Assembly: GCA_937907215.1 (NCBI GenBank)
Contig: CALESG010000038.1
Coordinates: 1-46,731 of the forward strand
Source of the DNA: an uncultured Ruminococcus sp.
GTDB lineage: Bacteria > Bacillota > Clostridia > Oscillospirales > Ruminococcaceae
Length of the DNA stretch: 46,731 nucleotides
Reading direction: 5' to 3'
The translations under genes and the position numbers were made by a program. Of the stretch, positions 40,716 through 46,731 are shown piece by piece. Position 1 is the first letter of the stretch. Each line of letters opens with the position of its first letter. The notes beneath the pieces are model-generated. The model ran no database searches and was not told the origin of the DNA. It saw nothing but the letters and a program-made list of their open reading frames with translations.

Positions 40716-42799
40716 CAATAAAGCCTCCTTGCATAGACTTCTCCATCATCATTCATTATAATCTCTATATTATTTCCATCACACATCAAACCGCTTGGTT
40801 CTCCTTGTGACATTTCAAAAAGAGACTGATTCTTTTTATACCCTGAAACAACATAATCATAATTACTGCTGTCTGAAGGAAGTGCTGAATTAAAATTTTG
40901 AACAAGTACAGTCTTACCATAGGCACTGACTGTAAGTTTCATATCATACTCTGATATTTCATATAACGGTGCAGTTATTTTAAAAAAGTCTGAATAAACC
41001 GGATGATTTCTGCAAATCGTTCTATTCTCGCCAAAATCAATATCAGAAGAAATCAAAACAGTATCAACATCAAATTCATAAAGCTCATAATTATATGAAA
41101 CAGCTGCCGCACTTACATTATCAGTAAGATAAAGACAATCGATATTACTTATACCATATTCATATAAAAAGTTCTTAAGATGAGCGACGTTCTTTCGGTC
41201 ATATGCAAAATCTATAACATCCGTTCTTCCTGCATAAGTTACAACAACAACTTGTCCTGTGTTGCGTCCAAGTACAAACACCCTTAACTTACTTTCAAAC
41301 CGTTTTAAAAGCATGAATTGTCCGGAAAACAAAACGGCAAATGATATTATAATAGATACAGCAGTCATTTTACGGCTTTTTGTAAGTATTATAACAAAAA
41401 CTGTCATTATAACAAACACAAATAAAACATTTAAAAGAGCATCAAATCCCGAAGCCATAGAAAGAGAAATATGACTTTGCATAAACAAAAGTCCATCAGC
41501 CAAAAGCTTTGACACTGCATTTATAATATCGCCGAATATATCGCATATAAAACCATTGCCGCCAATGAAAAATATTATCATTCCAAATACAATAATAAGA
41601 ATACACATAGGTGCAAAAATCGTATTGGAAATTGGCGACAACAGTGAAACCTGCGAGAAATACTTCATGCAAATGGGCAATGTGCAAAGTGTTACAATTC
41701 CTATGGAAATTATATCTCTTAACACCACTCCAAAATAGCCATTAACAGTAATTTTTTTAATTAGCCATGGTGCAAAACTATTTAAAGCAAACGTGCCTGA
41801 TACTGATAAAAGAAAACTTACATTATAAATAAGATATGGATTTAACAAAGTGAGTATTATCACTGCAATTAAAAGCGAACTAAGAGAATCAGATCTTCTG
41901 CAAAATATACATGAACCTTTATCTATAATAAGCATTATACCGGCACGAATAACAGATATTGGCCACATTGATATAACAGAAAATAATAAAGTCATAATAG
42001 TTATCATTAAAAACTGAATTATTCGCTGTAATCTGGTACGTTTGCCAACAATATTGCAAAAACTGCTAAAAAGTATAAGATGAAATCCTGAAAGAGCAAG
42101 CATGGGTGATAACCCTGCATTATAAAATGCTGATTCTATATGTTCATCAAGACCTTCCCTGTTTCCAAAAAGCATTGCAGATACAAGACTTCCGCCTGTT
42201 CTTCCGCAAAGAGAATACATTCTCCTTTGTAAACGCTCACGATAATCTTGTATCTTTCGCAAAAACGGATAATCATCTGTATAAAGCACTGTATACACAC
42301 ATTCTGTATCTGCTTTTAAAAATATAGACATTCCTTTGTAGTATTCAGGGCTATCATAAAGATACGTTTTCTCCGGTATGGAAAATGTACCTCTAACTCG
42401 CATATAATCACCGTATCTGCAATCATAATTATCAGTTAAACAAATTACAGAACCTTTTATACCATTTTCAAATTCGCCTTTAAGTATATAAGATGCAGTT
42501 TCTCCGGCATATTCATCTACAGACTGAACTTCACCTACAAAAATAGTGCTTTTGCCTTCAAGAGAAGTAATCGGTTTATAATTATAAACAGTATAGCCTG
42601 AATAAACAGATACTCCCACCAAAAGCGAAATAGATGATAAAACCACAGCTTTTAATGTAAGAGTCTTGAATAAAATTAAAAATACAAAAGCAGCTGCACT
42701 TATAACAGCTATTATCCAAAAACTATTATGTGTGAAAAATGAAGCAAAAAACAGTCCCAAGATGTACGAAATCCCGATGATAACCATTTTCCGCTTCAT
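40715..42799 (-). CDS. comEC: ComEC/Rec2-type DNA uptake channel protein
   Basis: Polytopic membrane protein that passes single-stranded DNA into the cell during natural transformation. 694 aa. N-terminal membrane helices, an OB-like DUF4131 segment (about 60-160), then the competence domain with LVSAMLFGNREGLDEHI and the signature MLALSGFHLILF. Many helices follow to about residue 500. In complete ComEC proteins a C-terminal metallo-beta-lactamase domain follows with HxHxDH. Here the corresponding part (LRVFVLGRNTGQVVVVTYAG, then DCLYLTDNVSAAAVSY) is present but has lost the metal ligands, so it is probably not a nuclease. AAAGGA precedes the ATG. First gene of the operon, with no clear promoter seen in the 56-bp gap after the HIT gene. 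Confidence 0.88.
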   Translation of the reverse strand: MKRKMVIIGISYILGLFFASFFTHNSFWIIAVISAAAFVFLILFKTLTLKAVVLSSISLLVGVSVYSGYTVYNYKPITSLEGKSTIFVGEVQSVDEYAGETASYILKGEFENGIKGSVICLTDNYDCRYGDYMRVRGTFSIPEKTYLYDSPEYYKGMSIFLKADTECVYTVLYTDDYPFLRKIQDYRERLQRRMYSLCGRTGGSLVSAMLFGNREGLDEHIESAFYNAGLSPMLALSGFHLILFSSFCNIVGKRTRLQRIIQFLMITIMTLLFSVISMWPISVIRAGIMLIIDKGSCIFCRRSDSLSSLLIAVIILTLLNPYLIYNVSFLLSVSGTFALNSFAPWLIKKITVNGYFGVVLRDIISIGIVTLCTLPICMKYFSQVSLLSPISNTIFAPMCILIIVFGMIIFFIGGNGFICDIFGDIINAVSKLLADGLLFMQSHISLSMASGFDALLNVLFVFVIMTVFVIILTKSRKMTAVSIIISFAVLFSGQFMLLKRFESKLRVFVLGRNTGQVVVVTYAGRTDVIDFAYDRKNVAHLKNFLYEYGISNIDCLYLTDNVSAAAVSYNYELYEFDVDTVLISSDIDFGENRTICRNHPVYSDFFKITAPLYEISEYDMKLTVSAYGKTVLVQNFNSALPSDSSNYDYVVSGYKKNQSLFEMSQGEPSGLMCDGNNIEIIMNDDGEVYARRLY

Positions 42800-42855
42800 T
42801 TCTTCAAATCCTTTATCTTTTTATGTCAATACTCAAATGCCTATTATAATAAAGT

Positions 42856-43215
42856 TTACTCAGATGCTTGAATAAATTCTTTTCCCCAACCCATTTTTAC
42901 GCCTGCAAGCATATGGAAATGAAGATGAAATACAGTCTGACCAGCATCTGCACCGCAGTTTGTTACAATACGATAACCGCTTTCCAAACCTTCTTTTTCA
43001 GCAATTTTCGCTGCTACTTCATAAATATGAGCAACTACAGAGGAATTTTCAGGAGTTATCTTAGCAGCACAGCAAATATGCTCCTTTGGTATAAGCAGAT
43101 AATGAATAGGTGCTATAGGTGCTATATCTTTAAATACATATACCGTTTCGTCTTCGTAAACTTTTGTACTCGGTATTTCTCCCGCAGCTATTTTACAAAA
43201 TAAACAATCGTCCAT
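42856..43215 (-). CDS. HIT-family nucleotide hydrolase (HinT-like)
   Basis: 119-aa purine nucleoside phosphoramidate or AMP-lysine hydrolase of the histidine triad family. The protein opens with DCLFCKIAAGEIPSTKVYED, has PIHYLLIPKEHI, and ends with the triad HLHFHML. ATG at 43215 is chosen because GAGG lies about 8 nt upstream; a GTG codon earlier overlaps that site. It starts 22 bp after alaS and is probably co-transcribed with it. Confidence 0.93.
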   Translation of the reverse strand: MDDCLFCKIAAGEIPSTKVYEDETVYVFKDIAPIAPIHYLLIPKEHICCAAKITPENSSVVAHIYEVAAKIAEKEGLESGYRIVTNCGADAGQTVFHLHFHMLAGVKMGWGKEFIQASE

Positions 43216-43237
43216 ATTTATCTTCCTCACTTTATAA

Positions 43238-45889
43238 TTATTTATTTATCATTTCATTTGCGATATTTTCAAGAGCCATAAGTGCCTCATCTATCATATA
43301 AGTCTGACCTATACCAGCCATTGCAGTATCCGGACGTCCACCGCCTTTGCCGCCTGTAATAGCTGCTATTCTCTGAACGATTTTTCCTGCATGAGCGCCC
43401 TTTTCCTGAGCCGGCTTTGAACAAGCACAAATCATATTGCCCTTGTCATCTGTTACACCTGCAATAACAGCTATAACAGGAGTATCCATAGCCTTAATAT
43501 TATCGCCCATCTTGCGGAGCATCTGAGCTGTTACGCCTGTCATCATTGCAGAAACTACCTTTACATCGCCTATAAGCTTTGCATTATCAAAGATAGCACT
43601 CATCTTCATATCAGAGATCTTCTGGTTAAGCATCTCAATCTGCTTATCCTTATCATGAAGTTCAGCAGACATAGCAGCACATTTTTCAGCTATATCAGCA
43701 ACATTGCTCAGCTTCAATGCCTTTGCAGCAAAGTTCATGCTCTGCTTATAAGAATTCAGAAGTTTAAGAACTCCTGTACCTGTTACAGCTTCAATACGTC
43801 GAACACCAGAGGCAACAGAACTTTCTGATACAATTCTAAACAGTCCGATGTTAGATGTGTTTGAAACATGAGTACCGCCGCAGAATTCAACAGAAAAATC
43901 ACCGGCAGATACAACTCTTACAACATCTCCATACTTTTCACCAAAGAGTGCCATGGCACCAAGCTTTCTTGCTTCTTCTATTGGCATTTCTTTCATTGTT
44001 ACAGGGATAGCGGAAAGAATCTTTTCATTTACAATATTTTCAACTGCTTCAAGTTCTTTTGCTGTCAATGCTGCAAAATGTGAAAAGTCAAAACGACATT
44101 CATTCTCATTTACAAGCTGACCTGCCTGATGAACGTGATCACCCAAAACCTCACGGAGAGCTGCCTGTAAAATATGAGCTACAGTATGATTTCTCATTAT
44201 AGACTTTCTTCTGTCCGCATCAATATCAGCTGAAACAGTGTCACCTACTCTTATTTCTCCCTCTTCCATTGTACCAATGTGAAGATAATGGCCATCTTCA
44301 TTTTTATTTGTGTTCTGTACACTAAAAGTACTGCTTGGTGTGCTGATATTACCTGTATCGCCAACCTGACCACCACTTTCAGCATAAAAAGGTGTTTTCT
44401 CCAGAACAACAACACCCTGCTCACCTTCACTGAGAACATCAACAGTTTCCTGTCCCTTAAATATTGCAACTACCTTAGTTTCAGCAGTAAAATCAGTATA
44501 TCCTGTAAATACAGTCTTAGGAGAATCAAGCTTTAAGCTGTTGTCAGCCCATGAAGAACCTGCCTTTGCAAGATGATCTTCTCTTGCCTTTTGACGCTGT
44601 TTCTTTACAAGCTCGTCATATTTCTCTCTGTCGATTTTAAATCCACGCTCAGCAGCTATTTCAAAAGTTAAATCGATTGGGAATCCATATGTGTCAGAAA
44701 GCTTAAATGCATCTTCGCCTGATACGATCTTGCCGCCATTTATTTCAAGATTATAAAGAACATCTTTAAGCAGTGCAAAGCCATTATCAATAGTCTTTGC
44801 AAATGACTCTTCCTCATTCTTAATTACTTTGCAAATATAATTTTTCTTTTCTTCAAGTTCAGGATAAGCACATTTGTTCTCAGCAATAACAGTCTCGCAT
44901 ACCTTATAAAGAAAGGCATTGTTAACGCCAAGCAGTCTGCCAAAACGTGCTGCACGGCGAAGAAGTCTTCTAAGAACATAACCTCTGCCTTCGTTTGAAG
45001 GCATAACACCATCGCCTACCATAAATGTTGTACTTCTAATATGGTCAGTTATAACTCGAAGTGCTACATCTGTCTTGTCATCTGTGTGATATTTAACATT
45101 GGCAATATTACAAACGTGATTCATAATATTCTGAACAGTGTCTACTTCAAACAAATTGTCAACACCCTGCATTACACAAGCAAGACGTTCAAGTCCCATA
45201 CCGGTATCAATGTTTTTATGCTTCATTTCAGCATAATGACCATTTCCATCACTGTCAAACTGGCTGAATACAAGATTCCAAACTTCTACATAACGGTCAC
45301 AATCACATCCTACTGCACATCCAGGTTTGCCGCAACCCTTTTCAGGACCTCTGTCAAAATATATTTCAGAGCATGGACCGCATGGACCAGAACCGTGTTC
45401 CCAGAAGTTATCTTCTCTTCCAAGATGAACCATGTGAGATGGATCTACACCAATATCCTTTGTCCAAATATCATAAGCTTCATCATCTGCATCATTTCCA
45501 TCCTTAAAAACAGATATATAAAGCAGCTCAGCTGGAATTCCAAGCTCACCTGTTAAAAATTCCCACGCCCATGTAATAGCTTCTTTCTTGAAATAATCAC
45601 CAAATGAGAAATTTCCAAGCATTTCAAAATATGTACCATGACGTGCAGTTTGTCCTACTCGTTCAATATCAGGTGTACGTATGCACTTCTGACAAGTAGT
45701 TACTCTTACATTCGGAGGAACAGCCTGTCCAAGAAAATATTTTTTCAAAGGTGCCATTCCGGAATTTATAAGCAAAAGGCTTTTATCTCCTTGTGGTACA
45801 AGTGACGCACTCGGCAAACGTGTATGTTTCTTGCTTTCAAAAAATGAAAGATACTTTTCTCTTAAATCATTTAATCCCTGCCACTGCAT
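43238..45889 (-). CDS. alaS: Alanyl-tRNA synthetase
   Basis: 883 aa, normal for bacteria. Class II catalytic core with INSGMAPLKKYFLG and TTCQKCIRTPDIERVG, HGSGPCGPCSEIYFDRG, and DTGMGLERLACVMQG. The editing domain has the zinc ligands HTVAH and FCGGTHVSNT. The C-terminal DHHA1 domain ends with GGKGGGRPDTAMAGIG. AAAGGAG precedes the ATG. Expression is expected to be controlled by the upstream T-box reading uncharged alanine tRNA. Confidence 0.98.
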   Translation of the reverse strand: MQWQGLNDLREKYLSFFESKKHTRLPSASLVPQGDKSLLLINSGMAPLKKYFLGQAVPPNVRVTTCQKCIRTPDIERVGQTARHGTYFEMLGNFSFGDYFKKEAITWAWEFLTGELGIPAELLYISVFKDGNDADDEAYDIWTKDIGVDPSHMVHLGREDNFWEHGSGPCGPCSEIYFDRGPEKGCGKPGCAVGCDCDRYVEVWNLVFSQFDSDGNGHYAEMKHKNIDTGMGLERLACVMQGVDNLFEVDTVQNIMNHVCNIANVKYHTDDKTDVALRVITDHIRSTTFMVGDGVMPSNEGRGYVLRRLLRRAARFGRLLGVNNAFLYKVCETVIAENKCAYPELEEKKNYICKVIKNEEESFAKTIDNGFALLKDVLYNLEINGGKIVSGEDAFKLSDTYGFPIDLTFEIAAERGFKIDREKYDELVKKQRQKAREDHLAKAGSSWADNSLKLDSPKTVFTGYTDFTAETKVVAIFKGQETVDVLSEGEQGVVVLEKTPFYAESGGQVGDTGNISTPSSTFSVQNTNKNEDGHYLHIGTMEEGEIRVGDTVSADIDADRRKSIMRNHTVAHILQAALREVLGDHVHQAGQLVNENECRFDFSHFAALTAKELEAVENIVNEKILSAIPVTMKEMPIEEARKLGAMALFGEKYGDVVRVVSAGDFSVEFCGGTHVSNTSNIGLFRIVSESSVASGVRRIEAVTGTGVLKLLNSYKQSMNFAAKALKLSNVADIAEKCAAMSAELHDKDKQIEMLNQKISDMKMSAIFDNAKLIGDVKVVSAMMTGVTAQMLRKMGDNIKAMDTPVIAVIAGVTDDKGNMICACSKPAQEKGAHAGKIVQRIAAITGGKGGGRPDTAMAGIGQTYMIDEALMALENIANEMINK

Positions 45890-45929
45890 TATTATATACT
45901 CCTTTTAAATAATATATTCAAAAAAATAC

Positions 45930-46145
45930 AAAAAGCCCACGCCGCCATAATGGGACGAAGGCTTTCGTGTTACCACCCAAATTTGAAAACGAAGCTTTCG
46001 TTTTCCTCACTGCCTTTAACGCAAAGCTTACGTCCGTATTTCTACGAATGACTTCCGGGTAGCACCTGCACTGCGTTTAAATGTTTTCACCAAACACATT
46101 CTCTCTGAAAAACGCTCATGCAGTCATTCCGTTCAACATCGTTTT
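45930..46145 (-). promoter_or_regulatory. Alanine T-box leader with terminator
   Basis: The T-box sequence GGGTGGTAACACG is at 45966-45978 on the minus strand. The long Stem I (base GAATGACT with AGTCATTC) carries the AGAGA motif and a GCT alanine codon (complement of 46061-46063) in GGTGCTACCC, the expected specifier. AAAGCC and GGCTTTTT (about 45933-45964) form the terminator. Uncharged alanine tRNA should stabilise the antiterminator and turn on alaS. Confidence 0.93.
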
Positions 46146-46146
46146 T

Positions 46147-46175
46147 AGTATAACAGATTTACTTTAAAATGTCAA
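46147..46175 (-). promoter_or_regulatory. alaS T-box promoter
   Basis: Minus-strand TTGACA (46170-46175), 17-bp spacer, TATACT (46147-46152), right before the T-box Stem I. Confidence 0.85.
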
Positions 46176-46182
46176 CCTTTTA

Positions 46183-46731
46183 TCACTTATTTCTATTCTC
46201 AAGCAATGCCTTTATCTTTTGATTTGGATCGATTACATTTCCAATTGAAGCGTCATGATTGAGTGCGGTAATAAAATAGGAAATATATTTTGAACAGTCA
46301 ACTTCATTAAACCATTCTCTCTTCAAAAGTTCATCCGAACGATATGTAAGATTTGTACCAAATACAGCGTCAATACAACCATCTGCATAAGCCTTGTCAA
46401 ATACTTCAAGTCCATTTACAAATAAACCATATGTAGCATAGCAGAATACTCTTCTTGCATTACGCTTCTTAAGTGCAACTGCAATATCAAGCATAGAGTC
46501 ACCGGAGGAAATAATATCATCGGCAATAAATACGTCCTTGCCTTCTACTGAATTTCCAAGATATTCATGTGCAACAATAGGATTGCGTCCGTTGATAATT
46601 ACAGAATAGTCACGTCTTTTATAGAACATACCCATAGGTACACCAAGCATTGATGCATAGTACATATTACGGTTAAGAGCACCTTCGTCAGGACTAATAA
46701 CCATAAACTGATCTGGTGTTGTGTGAAGATC
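46183..46731 (-). CDS. prs: Ribose-phosphate pyrophosphokinase, 5' end beyond window edge
   Basis: Makes PRPP from ribose 5-phosphate and ATP for nucleotide and His/Trp synthesis. The visible 182 residues are the C-terminal half. The frame is open through the window edge (DLHTTPDQFMVISPDEGALN), and the PRPP-binding loop VFIADDIISSGDSMLDIA is clear. VGT-like contacts are replaced by YATYGLFVNG. The C-terminus is about 40 residues longer than in the standard enzyme, as in the divergent PRPP synthetases of some Clostridia. The ATG inside the window at 46704 is not the start. alaS has its own promoter downstream. Confidence 0.85.
   Translation of the reverse strand, partial: DLHTTPDQFMVISPDEGALNRNMYYASMLGVPMGMFYKRRDYSVIINGRNPIVAHEYLGNSVEGKDVFIADDIISSGDSMLDIAVALKKRNARRVFCYATYGLFVNGLEVFDKAYADGCIDAVFGTNLTYRSDELLKREWFNEVDCSKYISYFITALNHDASIGNVIDPNQKIKALLENRNK

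Noticed and set aside
45041..45556. 171-codon plus-strand frame inside alaS
   Set aside because: Antisense shadow of alaS, with no family likeness or start signals.
46183..46704. Reading the last gene as a complete 173-residue phosphoribosyltransferase starting at 46704
   Set aside because: The frame is open to the window edge and the residues before that Met fit the PRPP synthetase family, so the gene is cut, not short.

Overview
The window looks like chromosomal DNA from an AT-rich, low-GC Gram-positive gut bacterium of the Clostridia, most likely a cellulosome-type Ruminococcus or a close relative in the Oscillospiraceae. The evidence is two secreted proteins ending in dockerin modules (a GH26 mannanase-like enzyme and a BspA-type leucine-rich-repeat protein), threonine-rich linkers, a type III glutamine synthetase, a T-box on alaS, an FMN riboswitch, and near-consensus sigma-A promoters (TTGACA, 17 bp, TATAAT) at almost every transcription-unit start. 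I see no rRNA, tRNA, CRISPR array, transposase or phage gene. Species and GC content were judged by eye.

Layout. 1-3261: riboflavin operon on the minus strand (ribD, ribE, ribBA, the last cut by the left edge) behind an FMN riboswitch with its own terminator. 3370-6469: glutamine synthetase III and type III pantothenate kinase on the plus strand. 6500-10360: minus-strand CDP-glycerol-transferase-like gene, metY and a DtxR/MntR-type regulator, with a 163-bp near-palindromic element between the first two. 10399-13327: a small DUF4250 gene and the GH26-dockerin protein. 13332-17125: queuosine precursor operon queD-queE-folE-queC-queF followed by nth, behind a probable preQ1 riboswitch and terminator. 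17143-21723: secA, a methyltransferase and hslO. 21752-27092, minus: pnp, rpsO, a YesL-like and a SpoIIM-like membrane protein, and proC. 27119-30827, minus: CPBP protease, radical SAM protein, nspC and a zinc-ribbon membrane protein. 30948-33463: a D-Ala-D-Ala carboxypeptidase and a VanY-like protein. 33560-35691: LRR-dockerin protein. 35714-42799, minus: one tightly overlapping operon comEC-holA-rnmV-MBOAT-DHHW-PHP. 42856-46175, minus: alaS and a HIT protein behind an alanine T-box. 46183 to the right edge: the C-terminal part of a ribose-phosphate pyrophosphokinase.

How the genes work together. The rib genes convert GTP and ribulose 5-phosphate towards riboflavin under FMN feedback. The que genes take GTP to preQ1 under probable preQ1 feedback. 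The two dockerin proteins are probably cellulosome components.

The most unusual signal is in the comEC operon. The MBOAT protein and its DHHW partner form the usual AlgI/AlgX-like O-acetylation pair, but both have lost their diagnostic catalytic residues (the invariant MBOAT His is Tyr; the DHHW motif reads DARC), while the genes stay intact and overlapping. The MBOAT gene also appears to start at a CTG codon. A VanY-like protein elsewhere has lost a zinc ligand and the catalytic Glu, and the C-terminal domain of ComEC has lost its metal-binding motif. The window therefore holds several intact envelope proteins whose active sites look dead. Other points are a MITE-like palindrome with a shorter relative, a terminator sequence repeated at three convergent gene ends, and a hairpin that could hide the ribosome binding site of the SpoIIM-like gene.
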